Below, one piece after another: positions 24,449 to 33,484 of a DNA stretch of 42,740 nt. Positions within the stretch are counted from its first letter, which is position 1. Each line of letters opens with the position of its first letter. The position numbers were made by a program, and so were the translations under genes. Source of the stretch: an uncultured Bacteroidales bacterium (GTDB taxonomy: Bacteria; Bacteroidota; Bacteroidia; Bacteroidales; UBA932); the NCBI GenBank assembly GCA_900319405.1, contig ONOH01000016.1, forward strand, positions 1 through 42,740, given 5' to 3'. Below the pieces are notes generated by a model that ran no database searches, was not told the origin of the DNA, and worked only from the letters and a program-made list of their open reading frames with translations.

Positions 24449-25969
24449 ATGTTCAAAGGTCAACCCAAAGGTTTGTTCGCCCTCGCCCTCGCCAACACCG
24501 GCGAGCGCTTCGGCTACTACACCATGATTGCCGTGTTTGCCCTCTTCCTTCGTGCAAACTTCGGCCTGGAAGCCGGCACGGCCGGTCTTATTTACAGCTC
24601 TTTCCTGATGCTGGTCTATTTCTTCCCGCTGATCGGCGGTATCCTCGCCGACAAATTCGGCTTCGGAAAAATGGTCACCACCGGCATCCTGGTTATGTTC
24701 GCCGGCTATTTATTGCTTTCCATCCCCCTGGGCGGCGGAACGGTAGCCCTCGTCGCGATGATGGCCGCCCTGCTGCTAATCGGCTTCGGAACGGGCCTGT
24801 TCAAGGGAAACCTGCAAGTGATGGTGGGTGACCTTTATAACGAGCCCCAGTACGCCGCCAAGCGTGACTCCGGTTTCTCCCTTTTCTATATGGCCATCAA
24901 CATCGGCGCCCTTTTCGCCCCCACCGCGGCCATCAAAATCCGCGACTGGGCCATGTCCATCGGCTTTGACGGGAACGATGCATACCATTTCTCCTTCGCC
25001 GTTGCCTGCGTTTCCCTGATTGTTTCCATCGCCATCTATTATGCTTTCCGCAGCTGGTTCAAGCACGTGGAAGGCGGTCACGCCAAGGGAGAAAAGGCCC
25101 AGGTCGTGGACACCCTCACCCCCGAGCAGACCAAAAAACGTATGGTGGCCCTGTTTCTGGTATTCGCCGTGGTCATCTTCTTCTGGATGTCCTTCCACCA
25201 GAACGGTCTCACCCTGACGTATTTTGCCGATGAGTTCACGGAGCGCAGCGCCTCCGGCATCGCCTCCATGCCCTTCAACGTGATGAACCTGGTGGCCATT
25301 ATCGCCATCGTGTACGCCCTCTTCTCCATTTTCGACAAGGAAACCTCCCAGAAAGGGAAATGGATCGGTGTGGGCGTCGTGGCCCTGGCCTGCGCCTTCC
25401 TCGTATGGATGTACACCCGCATCAGCGGCGACGTGGAAATCAGCGCTCCCATCTTCCAGCATTTCAACCCCTTCTATGTGGTAGCCCTCACACCGGTCTC
25501 CATGGCCATTTTCGGCGCCCTTGCCAAGAAGGGCAAAGAGCCTTCCGCTCCCCGCAAGATCGCCTATGGTATGCTGGTGGCAGCCATCGCCTTCGTCCTG
25601 TTGGCATTTGCCTCCATCGGCCTTAATACGCCCGACTACCAGGCCACCGTGCGCGACACCGCGGCCGAAACGCTGGTCTCCCCCTACTGGCTCATTTCCA
25701 TCTACCTCATCCTCACCTTCGGAGAACTTCTCCTGAGCCCTATGGGCATCTCCTTTGTTTCCAGGGTGGCCCCTCCCAAGTATAAGGGTATGATGATGGG
25801 TATGTGGTTTGTCGCCTCTGCCCTTGGCAACTTCCTCGTCCAGGTGGGCGGACACCTCTGGGGTCCCCTCCCGCTGTGGATTGTCTGGACTGTATTCCTG
25901 GCCGTGTGCATCATCTCCGCCATCTTTATGTTCGCCATGATGAAGAAGCTGGAAGCTGCTACAGAATAG
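24449..25969 (+). CDS. POT/PTR2-family peptide MFS transporter
   Basis: The 506-residue inner-membrane protein has the POT signatures ANTGERFGYYTM (TM1, residues 15-26) and FYMAINIGALFAPT (TM5), and about twelve to fourteen hydrophobic segments. POT proteins import di- and tripeptides with protons. In the E-x-x-E-R motif of TM1 the first glutamate is replaced by N16 (N-T-G-E-R), a residue important for proton coupling in characterised homologues; I recall similar sequences in other Bacteroidales, so this is likely a subfamily feature and not a lesion. It is preceded by its own promoter. The following kinase gene starts 16 bases later and may be cotranscribed. A peptide importer fits an organism that ferments amino acids. 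Confidence 0.93.
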   Translation: MFKGQPKGLFALALANTGERFGYYTMIAVFALFLRANFGLEAGTAGLIYSSFLMLVYFFPLIGGILADKFGFGKMVTTGILVMFAGYLLLSIPLGGGTVALVAMMAALLLIGFGTGLFKGNLQVMVGDLYNEPQYAAKRDSGFSLFYMAINIGALFAPTAAIKIRDWAMSIGFDGNDAYHFSFAVACVSLIVSIAIYYAFRSWFKHVEGGHAKGEKAQVVDTLTPEQTKKRMVALFLVFAVVIFFWMSFHQNGLTLTYFADEFTERSASGIASMPFNVMNLVAIIAIVYALFSIFDKETSQKGKWIGVGVVALACAFLVWMYTRISGDVEISAPIFQHFNPFYVVALTPVSMAIFGALAKKGKEPSAPRKIAYGMLVAAIAFVLLAFASIGLNTPDYQATVRDTAAETLVSPYWLISIYLILTFGELLLSPMGISFVSRVAPPKYKGMMMGMWFVASALGNFLVQVGGHLWGPLPLWIVWTVFLAVCIISAIFMFAMMKKLEAATE

Positions 25970-25985
25970 GTAACATCGGCACCTG

Positions 25986-26705
25986 GTGCCCAGACTTTAT
26001 ATCATATCTGGTCCTAACGGCTCCGGGAAAACCACTGCTTCGTACGGTGTTCTCCCGGAGCTGCTGGACTGCAGCGAGTTCGTCAACTCCGACGAGTTCG
26101 CCAAACACCTTTCTCCCTTCTCCCCGGAAAGCGCCTACATCACGGCCAGCCGCCTGATGCTCCGCAAGGTCCGCTACCTCTTCGACCGGAAAGAGGATTT
26201 CTGCATCGAAACCACCCTGGCCACGCGTTCGCTGATCAAAATGATCAACAGCGCCCAGCAGAAAGGCTATTTCGTCACCATCCTCTATTTCTGGCTCAAC
26301 AGTCCCGACATTGCAGTGGAGCGTGTGGCAGCCCGGGTTCTGGCCGGCGGGCACAATGTCCCGGAAGAAACCATCCGCCGGCGCTACAGGATGGGCCTCA
26401 ACTACTTTTTCAACCTCTATATGAACCTGTGCGACAAGTGGATTCTGGCCGACAACTCCGCCCCTCCCTATGACGTGGTGGCAGAAGGGTCCAGCAAGGG
26501 CTTGGTAATCCGGGATATGGAAAGGTACAACATTGTCCGCTCCCTGGTCAACAAACAGGAAGAATCGGTGCGTCCCGTCAAGGACGTGGCGGAATACATT
26601 GCAAAAGAAATAGCCAAGGCCCCCCTGGCCCACGACGGCGTCCCTTTCGAGGGCATTCCACGTGCACAGGCGGACTCCGACAACCTTGACGCAGCAAAAG
26701 AATGA
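25986..26705 (+). CDS. Zeta-toxin-like P-loop kinase
   Basis: The 239-residue protein has a Walker A loop GPNGSGKTT (residues 9-17), an SDEFAKHL segment with aspartate 36 where zeta toxins place the catalytic base, ETTLATRS (75-82), a second-domain helix, and a basic RRRYRMG lid region. Zeta toxins phosphorylate UDP-GlcNAc, but many chromosomal homologues in Bacteroidota have no known target. The start is GTG at 25986 and no other start would keep the P-loop. No epsilon-like antitoxin is adjacent on either side. The stop overlaps the tldD start by 4 bases (ATGA), implying translational coupling with tldD. A role as a toxin is therefore uncertain; a conserved kinase function is equally possible. 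Confidence 0.82.
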   Translation: MPRLYIISGPNGSGKTTASYGVLPELLDCSEFVNSDEFAKHLSPFSPESAYITASRLMLRKVRYLFDRKEDFCIETTLATRSLIKMINSAQQKGYFVTILYFWLNSPDIAVERVAARVLAGGHNVPEETIRRRYRMGLNYFFNLYMNLCDKWILADNSAPPYDVVAEGSSKGLVIRDMERYNIVRSLVNKQEESVRPVKDVAEYIAKEIAKAPLAHDGVPFEGIPRAQADSDNLDAAKE

Positions 26706-28138
26706 TTCAGACAAAAGACTATTATTTCAACCTGTTTCAGGTAGATTCCCAGGCGCTCGAGCGCCTGGTACAGGCCGCCCTTTCTTCCGGAGGAAGCTAC
26801 TGCGACCTGTACTTCGAAAACACCACCTACGGCAGCCTGCTGCTCAGGGACGGAGCCGTCACATCGGGCGGGAACCACATCGATTTCGGCGTGGGCGTGC
26901 GTGTACTGAGCGGAGAAAAAACCGGCTACGCCTATTCGGAAAGCACAGCCTGGGCCGATATGCTCTCCTGCGCCCGTGCCGCCGCCCAGATAGCGGAAAA
27001 ACCGATGGACGTAAGCCCCTACGGGACCCGGAGCCCCAGCCGTGGAGAGCCCAACCCGGCGGCAGACCGCTATCCCATCGTCCAGCCCTGGCGAGGCGTT
27101 CCCCTGTCCACCTTCCTCCCCTTCCTCCAGAAACTGGAGGCGGCGGTGAAAGGAAAAGACAGCCGCGCGGTAAAAGTTATCGCCAACCTGGCCTTTCAGC
27201 TAAGCGACATCCTGATGTACAACAGTGCCCGCGAGCTCAAATGGGACTCCCGTCCGATGGGAAGCATTTCACTTTCGGTGGTCTTTCAGCAGAATGACCG
27301 GAGGGAGAACAAATCCACCTCCCGCAGTTTTCGCCAAGGGGCCGAAATGCTCTCAGATACCCTGGTGGAAGAACTTGCCTCCGAGGTGGTCCGCGGCATC
27401 GACGAGCGTTTCGCAGCCCGCCGCCCCAAGGGTGGCCGTATGAGCGTAGTAATGGGCGCCGGCGCCTCCGGCATCCTCCTGCACGAAGCGATGGGACACG
27501 CTTTCGAGGCCGATTTCAACCGGAAAGGCACCTCCATCTTCGCCGACAAGATGGGCCGGCAGATCTGCCCGAGGGGCATACAGATCATCGACGACGGAAC
27601 CCTTCCCGGCAACCGGGGAGCCCTGAACTTTGACGACGAGGGTATCCCCGGCCAAAAGACCTATATGGTGGAGGACGGCATCCTCACCTCTTACCTGCAC
27701 GACCGCATCTCCGCCGCGCATTACGGGGTGCGCCCCACCGGCAACGGCCGTCGGGAAAGTTTCCGATACGCTCCCCTCCCTCGGATGCGCGCCACCTATA
27801 TGGAAAGTGGAAAAGCCAAGGCCGAAGACCTCATCGCAGAGGTCTCGCAAGGCATTTTCGTGGACGAATTCTCCAACGGACAGGTGCAGATTGGCGAAGG
27901 AGATTTCACTTTCTATGTCAAATCCGGCTTCCTGATCGAGAACGGGCATCTCACCCGGCCCGTCAAGGATATCAACATCATCGGCAACGGACCGGCCGCC
28001 CTGGCCGATATCCGCGGAGTCGCCGACGACCTGACCGTGGATTCCAGCGCCTGGACCTGCGGAAAAGAGCAGTCCGTGCCTGTGAGCTGCGGCATTCCCA
28101 CCGTCCTGATAGGCAATTTAACCGTAGGAGGAGAATAA
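26702..28138 (+). CDS. tldD: TldD, metalloprotease subunit of TldD/TldE
   Basis: The 478-residue cytosolic protein carries the TldD zinc motif H261-E-A-M-G-H266 (HExxxH) in ILLHEAMGHAFEAD, followed by the N-R-x-G-x-x-F-A segment and the glycine-rich C-terminal domain. TldD and TldE form a heterodimeric peptidase that degrades unfolded or small peptides, matures the microcin B17 leader in E. coli, and removes the CcdA antitoxin. Start ATG at 26702 overlaps the kinase stop. The tldE gene follows after 2 bases, so the complex is encoded as a unit. Confidence 0.95.
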   Translation: MIQTKDYYFNLFQVDSQALERLVQAALSSGGSYCDLYFENTTYGSLLLRDGAVTSGGNHIDFGVGVRVLSGEKTGYAYSESTAWADMLSCARAAAQIAEKPMDVSPYGTRSPSRGEPNPAADRYPIVQPWRGVPLSTFLPFLQKLEAAVKGKDSRAVKVIANLAFQLSDILMYNSARELKWDSRPMGSISLSVVFQQNDRRENKSTSRSFRQGAEMLSDTLVEELASEVVRGIDERFAARRPKGGRMSVVMGAGASGILLHEAMGHAFEADFNRKGTSIFADKMGRQICPRGIQIIDDGTLPGNRGALNFDDEGIPGQKTYMVEDGILTSYLHDRISAAHYGVRPTGNGRRESFRYAPLPRMRATYMESGKAKAEDLIAEVSQGIFVDEFSNGQVQIGEGDFTFYVKSGFLIENGHLTRPVKDINIIGNGPAALADIRGVADDLTVDSSAWTCGKEQSVPVSCGIPTVLIGNLTVGGE

Positions 28139-28140
28139 AT

Positions 28141-29493
28141 ATGGACAATGCCCTTTTGACCCCGGCGGAAATCGCCCTTGCCCGCCACTGCCTGGAATAT
28201 GCGCTCTCCCACGGCGCCCGGAAAGCCAGAATCACCCTGAGCAAGAGCCTGATGAACCTGATCGGCCTTCTGAACGGAGCTGTGGACAAGACGGCCCACG
28301 CCATGGACCGCAGCCTTCAGATACAGCTTTTTGTGGAAGGCCGCTACGGGGCCTTTTCCAGCAACAAGCTGGACAAAGAAGGCCTGGAAGCCTTCATTTC
28401 GGAGGCCATCGACACCGTGAAGATGCTGGAGCCCGATTCCTTCCGGGACCTTCCCGCAGCAGAACGCCTTTGCCGGGAAGCCCTCACCGGCCGCGAGCTG
28501 GGGCTCTACGACCCCGCCTGCGAGGCTTTATCGGCCGAAAAACGGAAGGAGACTGCCCTGGCTTCCATGGCCTGGGAACGGATGCAGGAGCAGCAGGAAG
28601 CCTGGAAACTCATTGCCGAGGAAGGAGAATACTCCGACAGCGTCTTCGACTCCCTCACCCTGGACAGTCAGGGCCTGTATGCCCGTCATACGGAAACCTC
28701 CTTCGAGATTGGCTACGAATCCACCGTGGAGGATGCGGCCGGGAACCACTTTTCCAGTTACTGGTGGGACGCTTCTCCCCGGCTGGAGGACCTGCAATGG
28801 AAAGACTGTGCCGAAAGTGCCTGCCGGAGAGCGGCCGCCCAAATCGGCCCGAAGAGCCTGAAAAGCGGAAAATACAAGGTGGTGGTGGACAGCGAATGCG
28901 CTTCCAAGCTGCTCACCCCGGTCCTGAACGCCCTGGGCGGCTTCTCGATCCAGCAAAAGAATTCCTTCCTGGTGGACAGTCTCGGGAAACGGATCTTCCC
29001 CGAAAGCCTCACCATCCTGGACCTCCCCCTTACCCCCGGAGACAGCGGCTGCCGCCTCTTTGACAGCGAAGGCGTGGCCACCCGGGAAATGCCCATTATC
29101 GAGAAGGGCGTCGTGAAAACGTACTTCCTGAACACCTACATTGCCGGAAAGATGAGCACCGCCCCCACCATCGAGGATGCTACCCGCGTCAGGGTCCTTC
29201 CCGTCGGGGAGTGCAAAACGCGGGAAGAACTGATGGCCAAGCTGGGCGAAGGCATTCTGGTCACGGGCTTCAACGGTGGCAATTCTAACCCCGCAACGGG
29301 CAATTTCTCTTACGGAATCGAGGGCTTCTTCTTCCGCGAAGGCCGCCCCGTGCATCCGGTCCGGGAAATGCTTGTCACCGGCAACTTCCTGGAACTCTGG
29401 GGGAACCTGACCGCTACGGCCGATGACGCCCGCCCCTGCCTTTCCAAACGCATTCCCAGCCTCGCCTTCGGGCAGGTAGATGTTAGCGCCTGA
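28141..29493 (+). CDS. pmbA: TldE/PmbA, non-catalytic partner of TldD
   Basis: The 450-residue protein is homologous to TldD over its length but lacks the HExxxH motif, as expected for TldE. Recognisable segments are KYKVVVDSECASKLL, the QQKNSFLVDSLGKRIF stretch, TGFNGGNSNPATGNFSYGIEG and the C-terminal EMLVTGNFLELWGNL. It forms the shell around the TldD active site. It is 2 bases after tldD and 1 base before the glycosyltransferase start, in one operon. Confidence 0.95.
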   Translation: MDNALLTPAEIALARHCLEYALSHGARKARITLSKSLMNLIGLLNGAVDKTAHAMDRSLQIQLFVEGRYGAFSSNKLDKEGLEAFISEAIDTVKMLEPDSFRDLPAAERLCREALTGRELGLYDPACEALSAEKRKETALASMAWERMQEQQEAWKLIAEEGEYSDSVFDSLTLDSQGLYARHTETSFEIGYESTVEDAAGNHFSSYWWDASPRLEDLQWKDCAESACRRAAAQIGPKSLKSGKYKVVVDSECASKLLTPVLNALGGFSIQQKNSFLVDSLGKRIFPESLTILDLPLTPGDSGCRLFDSEGVATREMPIIEKGVVKTYFLNTYIAGKMSTAPTIEDATRVRVLPVGECKTREELMAKLGEGILVTGFNGGNSNPATGNFSYGIEGFFFREGRPVHPVREMLVTGNFLELWGNLTATADDARPCLSKRIPSLAFGQVDVSA

Positions 29494-29494
29494 T

Positions 29495-30508
29495 ATGAAA
29501 ACCGCCGTCGTCATCCTCAATTACAACACCCGCGATTACTTGAGGAAATTCCTTCCCGGGCTTCTGGACTCCTGCCGGGGCCGGGACGCACAGCTTATCG
29601 TGGCCGACAACGGCTCCGAAGACGGATCCGTACAGCTGATGCAAACGGAATTCCCGGGGGTTCCACTCATCGTCATGGAGCGGAATTACGGCTTTACGGG
29701 GGGTTACAACCGGGCCCTGAAAGGCCTGGATGCAGAATATTACGTTCTCATCAATTCCGATATTGAGGTGCCTCCGGACTGGCTGGAGCCGCTGGTGGAA
29801 TGGATGGACAGCCACCCCCGGTGCGGCGCCTGCGGTCCCAAACTGATCTCGTACGAGCGCAGGGACTCTTTTGAGTATGCCGGCGCGGCCGGCGGCCTTC
29901 TGGACCGATACGGCTACCCCTTCTGCCGCGGACGCCTCCTCCAGAAAATCGAAAAGGACAAGGGACAGTACGACACGCCGGCCGATGTCCTCTGGGTAAG
30001 CGGCGCCTGCCTGCTGGTCCGTGCCTCCGTCTGGAACAACCTGGGAGGCCTGGACGAGCGCTTTTTCGCCCATATGGAAGAGATTGACCTTTGCTGGCGG
30101 ATGCAGTTGCAGGGGTGGAAGGTGAGCGTGGTTCCCTCCTCCCGCGTCTTTCACATCGGCGGAGGTACCCTTCCCAATGAATCCCCTTTCAAGCTGCGGC
30201 TGAATTTCCGCAACAACCTTCTCCTCCTGGAGAACAACCTCCCCGCCACCTTTGTCGCGCAGGGTCTGCCGGAGCAGAAGGCCCGGCAGAAGGCCCGAAG
30301 ACGCATCCTTGCAAGAATGTGCCTGGACGGCGCCTCGGCCCTGATGTACCTGATTACGCGCCGCTGGAGTTTCTACCAGTCCGTGGTCGCCGCACACCAG
30401 GAATATCGGAAGCTCAGGCGCCCCGGTTCGATACCCGGAACCGCTTCCGTCCCTGAAGGCCTGGTGAACAAGGCCGTGGTCCTGAAAGCATTATTGGGAA
30501 AAAAGTAG
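29495..30508 (+). CDS. Family 2 glycosyltransferase (rhamnosyltransferase-like)
   Basis: The 337-residue protein has a GT-A fold with VVILNYNTRDYL at the start, the donor-site ADNGSEDGS, RNYGFTGGYNRAL, the N-S-D motif in INSDIEVPPDWL, VSGACLLVRASVW and the acceptor-site pattern EEIDLCWRMQLQGW. This combination is that of the dTDP-rhamnose or galactofuranose-type transferases that work on cell-surface polysaccharides. The start at 29495 was chosen over an ATG at 29480 inside pmbA because it lies 1 base after the pmbA stop and begins exactly at the conserved core. No other polysaccharide gene is near, so its product is unknown. The last ~70 residues are a basic helix-rich tail. Confidence 0.88.
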   Translation: MKTAVVILNYNTRDYLRKFLPGLLDSCRGRDAQLIVADNGSEDGSVQLMQTEFPGVPLIVMERNYGFTGGYNRALKGLDAEYYVLINSDIEVPPDWLEPLVEWMDSHPRCGACGPKLISYERRDSFEYAGAAGGLLDRYGYPFCRGRLLQKIEKDKGQYDTPADVLWVSGACLLVRASVWNNLGGLDERFFAHMEEIDLCWRMQLQGWKVSVVPSSRVFHIGGGTLPNESPFKLRLNFRNNLLLLENNLPATFVAQGLPEQKARQKARRRILARMCLDGASALMYLITRRWSFYQSVVAAHQEYRKLRRPGSIPGTASVPEGLVNKAVVLKALLGKK

Positions 30509-30516
30509 TATATTTG
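30509..30516 (+). promoter_or_regulatory. Possible -7 box upstream of trkA
   Basis: TATATTTG fits TAnnTTTG, but no TTTG lies 19-20 bases upstream. The trkA ATG begins 4 bases after it, which would give a leaderless transcript. Weak evidence. Confidence 0.35.
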
Positions 30517-30520
30517 CCTT

Positions 30521-31888
30521 ATGAAAATCATCATCGAAGGCGCCGGACAGACCGGATCCCACCTGGCCAAGATGCTCAGCGTGGAATCCAACGAAATCAC
30601 CGTCATTGACTCGGATGCCGGACGCATCCGCCAGCTGGCCTCCCAGGCCGACGTTGTCACCCTCCAGGGCCCTCCCTCCACCATCAGCCTGCTGAAAGAG
30701 GCCGGTTGCGCCGGAGCGGACCTTTTCATCGCCGTCAACCCCAGCATGGACCAGAGCGTGAACATCGTGAGTGCCCTGCTGGCCAAAAAGCTGGGCACCA
30801 AGCGGGTCATCGCCCGTATCGACGACGAGGCCTACCTTTCTCCCGAGAACAAACTGCTGTTCAAGGATATGGGAGTGGATATGATGTTTTTCCCGGAGAA
30901 GAGCGCCAGCGATGAAATCGTGGCGATGCTCCATAGCAGCGCCTCCACGGATACCCTGGATTTCGCACGCGGAAAACTCCAGCTGTCGGTCTTCAAGCTG
31001 GACGACGACTCCCCTCTCCTGGATATGAACGTGACGGAGTTCGCCCACGCCGTCAAGAACATAGAGGCCACGTCCGATTTCCGTATCGTGGCCATCTCCC
31101 GCGGAGGAAAGACCATCATCCCCAAGTTTGACACCAATTTCAAATTCCACGACTACCTGTACATCATTTCCCGTCGCGACGCAATGCCTGCCCTGATGAA
31201 ATTCCTGGGAAAAGACAAGATAGACATCCGCCGGGTGATGATTCTGGGAGGCAGCGAGATTGGCCATATGGTGGCCCAGAAACTCGCCGCACAGAAACTG
31301 GAAGACATCAAACTGGTGGAGGTGGACCGCAACCACGCCAGGTACCTCTCCGAGGTTCTTCCGGACGAAGTGACCGTAGTCTGCGGAGACGCCCGAAACT
31401 CCGATTTTCTCCAGGAGGAAGAACTCCGCAGCTACCAGGCCGTACTGGCCTTCACCGGTAACGACGAGGTAAACATTCTCGCCTGTGTGGTGGCCAAGAA
31501 GATGGGAGTTCCCCGCGTCATCGCACAAGTGGAAAACCTGGAGTACCTGCGCCTGGCCGAGGAAATGGGCGTGGACACGGTCATCAACAAAAAGCTCATC
31601 ACGGCCAGCCGCATCTTCAAGTTCACTCTCTCGGACAAGGTGCGTTCCGTGCGATATGTGAGCGGAACGGATGCCGAGGTGCTGGAATACACCGCCGCCC
31701 CCGGCTCCCGCATCACCCGGAGCATCCTCAAGGATATCGAATTCCCGGCCGATGCCATCATCGGCGGAGTCATCCGCGGCGGAGACAGTTTCATCGCCGT
31801 AGGCCACTCCCGGATCGAACCTTACGACCGCGTAGCCGTCTTCGCATTGCCCGAGGCGGTGAAAGACGTGGACAAAATGTTCAAATAA
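30521..31888 (+). CDS. trkA: Trk potassium uptake regulator TrkA
   Basis: The 455-residue cytosolic protein consists of two RCK modules. The first NAD-binding fold has [13 protein letters not shown] and the acidic VIDSD; the second has [16 protein letters not shown] and LVEVD, followed by [10 protein letters not shown]. Each is followed by an RCK_C domain. TrkA gates the TrkH/TrkG potassium channel according to NAD(H) or nucleotide binding. No trkH gene is next to it; upstream is the glycosyltransferase (12-base gap) and downstream the methylmalonyl-CoA decarboxylase operon with its own -7 box. Confidence 0.95.
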   Translation: MKIIIEGAGQTGSHLAKMLSVESNEITVIDSDAGRIRQLASQADVVTLQGPPSTISLLKEAGCAGADLFIAVNPSMDQSVNIVSALLAKKLGTKRVIARIDDEAYLSPENKLLFKDMGVDMMFFPEKSASDEIVAMLHSSASTDTLDFARGKLQLSVFKLDDDSPLLDMNVTEFAHAVKNIEATSDFRIVAISRGGKTIIPKFDTNFKFHDYLYIISRRDAMPALMKFLGKDKIDIRRVMILGGSEIGHMVAQKLAAQKLEDIKLVEVDRNHARYLSEVLPDEVTVVCGDARNSDFLQEEELRSYQAVLAFTGNDEVNILACVVAKKMGVPRVIAQVENLEYLRLAEEMGVDTVINKKLITASRIFKFTLSDKVRSVRYVSGTDAEVLEYTAAPGSRITRSILKDIEFPADAIIGGVIRGGDSFIAVGHSRIEPYDRVAVFALPEAVKDVDKMFK

Positions 31889-31894
31889 TTTTAT

Positions 31895-31902
31895 TATATT
31901 TG
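31895..31902 (+). promoter_or_regulatory. -7 box upstream of the methylmalonyl-CoA decarboxylase operon
   Basis: TATATTTG exactly fits TAnnTTTG, in a short AT-rich gap after trkA, 21 bases before the ATG. I see no good TTTG at the expected distance, so only half of the consensus supports it. Confidence 0.5.
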
Positions 31903-31923
31903 CAAGAATAGACAAACACAGAT

Positions 31924-33480
31924 ATGAGCATCCAGACGGACAATATTCAAAAACTGGTGGAACGCCGGGCCAAAGCCCGCCTGGGCGGCGGACAGAAACG
32001 CATCGAGGCCCAGCACGCCAAAGGAAAACTCACGGCCCGCGAGCGCCTGGCCCTCCTCCTGGACGAGGGAAGCTTCGAAGAATACGATATGTTCGTGCAG
32101 CACCGCTGCACCAACTTCGGGATGGAAAACAGCCATCCTGACGGGGACGGCGTAGTAAGCGGCTGCGGCACCATCGACGGCCGCCTTGTGTACGTATTCG
32201 CCCAGGACTTTACGGTGAGCGGCGGTTCGCTGTCCAAGACGATGAGCGAGAAAATCTGCAAGGTGATGGATATGGCCGTCCGCAACGGTGCTCCCTGCAT
32301 CGGCCTTAACGATTCGGGCGGAGCCCGCATCCAGGAGGGCATCGACGCCCTGGCCGGCTATGGGGAAATTTTCGAGCGCAACATCCTGGCCTCCGGAGTG
32401 GTTCCCCAGATCAGTTGCATTATGGGACCCTGTGCCGGCGGTGCGGTGTATTCCCCCGCCCTGACGGACTTCACCCTGATGATCAAGAACACCTCCTATA
32501 TGTTCCTGACCGGACCTGCCGTGGTGAAAAGCGTCACCGGAGAAGAAGTGAGCCAGGAAGAGCTGGGCGGCGCCTCCGTCCACGCTTCCAAAAGCGGCGT
32601 AGCCCATTTTGCCGCAGAAAATGAACAGGAAGCCATTGCCACCATCCGGGAGCTGCTCTCCTACCTGCCCCAGAACAATCTGGAAAGCGTCCCCTTCGTA
32701 GAAAGCGCAGACCCTGTCGGCCGTGTGGAAGACGCCCTCAACGCCATTGTACCCGACAATCCCAACAAAGCCTACGATATGTACCAGGTCATCCGTAGCA
32801 TCGTGGACGACGGAAAATTCCTGGAAATCCACAAGGACTTTGCCCGGAATATCATCGTGGGATTCGCCCGTATGAACGGCCGCAGCGTGGGCATCGTCGC
32901 CAACCAGCCCGGCGTGCTGGCCGGCGTGCTGGATATCAATGCCAGCCGCAAGGGGGCCCGTTTCGTACGCTTCTGCGACGCTTTCAACATCCCGCTGGTG
33001 ACCCTGGTGGATGTCCCGGGCTTCCTCCCCGGCACCCAACAGGAATACGGAGCCATCATCACCAACGGGGCCAAACTGCTGTACGCTTACGGAGAAGCCA
33101 CGGTGCCCAAGGTTACCGTCACCCTGCGCAAGGCCTACGGCGGCGCCCACATCGTCATGAGCTGCAAGCAACTCCGCGGAGACGTCAATTACGCCTGGCC
33201 CAGCGCCCAGATTGCCGTAATGGGGGCCGAAGGTGCCGTGAACGTCCTCTACGCCAAAGAAATGAAAGAGAAGCCCGAGAAGGCCGCCGAAATTTTCGAA
33301 CAGAAAAAGAAGGAGTACGAAGAACTGTTCTCCAATCCTTACCAGGCCGCCCAGAAGGGCTATATCGAGGATGTCATCGAGCCGCGCAACACGCGCTTCC
33401 GCGTAATCCGCGCCCTGGAGCAGCTTTCCGGCAAACAGGCCTCCGTCCCTGCCAAGAAACACGATAACCTGCCGCTGTAA
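31924..33480 (+). CDS. mmdA: Methylmalonyl-CoA decarboxylase carboxyltransferase (alpha) subunit
   Basis: The 518-residue protein has the acyl-CoA carboxylase beta fold: [19 protein letters not shown], the CoA-binding half with [12 protein letters not shown] and [15 protein letters not shown], and the carboxybiotin-binding half with [14 protein letters not shown] and [12 protein letters not shown]. It moves the carboxyl group of (S)-methylmalonyl-CoA to biotin on the carrier encoded two genes on, giving propionyl-CoA. Propionyl-CoA carboxylase beta is the nearest alternative, but the neighbouring OadG- and OadB-type genes make the Na+-pumping decarboxylase far more likely. No biotin carboxylase gene is in the operon, in agreement. 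Confidence 0.95.
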   Translation: MSIQTDNIQKLVERRAKARLGGGQKRIEAQHAKGKLTARERLALLLDEGSFEEYDMFVQHRCTNFGMENSHPDGDGVVSGCGTIDGRLVYVFAQDFTVSGGSLSKTMSEKICKVMDMAVRNGAPCIGLNDSGGARIQEGIDALAGYGEIFERNILASGVVPQISCIMGPCAGGAVYSPALTDFTLMIKNTSYMFLTGPAVVKSVTGEEVSQEELGGASVHASKSGVAHFAAENEQEAIATIRELLSYLPQNNLESVPFVESADPVGRVEDALNAIVPDNPNKAYDMYQVIRSIVDDGKFLEIHKDFARNIIVGFARMNGRSVGIVANQPGVLAGVLDINASRKGARFVRFCDAFNIPLVTLVDVPGFLPGTQQEYGAIITNGAKLLYAYGEATVPKVTVTLRKAYGGAHIVMSCKQLRGDVNYAWPSAQIAVMGAEGAVNVLYAKEMKEKPEKAAEIFEQKKKEYEELFSNPYQAAQKGYIEDVIEPRNTRFRVIRALEQLSGKQASVPAKKHDNLPL

Positions 33481-33484
33481 GCTT

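Noticed and set aside
25986-26705. Zeta/epsilon toxin-antitoxin pair
   Set aside because: No small antitoxin gene is found on either side; the kinase lies 16 bases after a transporter gene and overlaps tldD.
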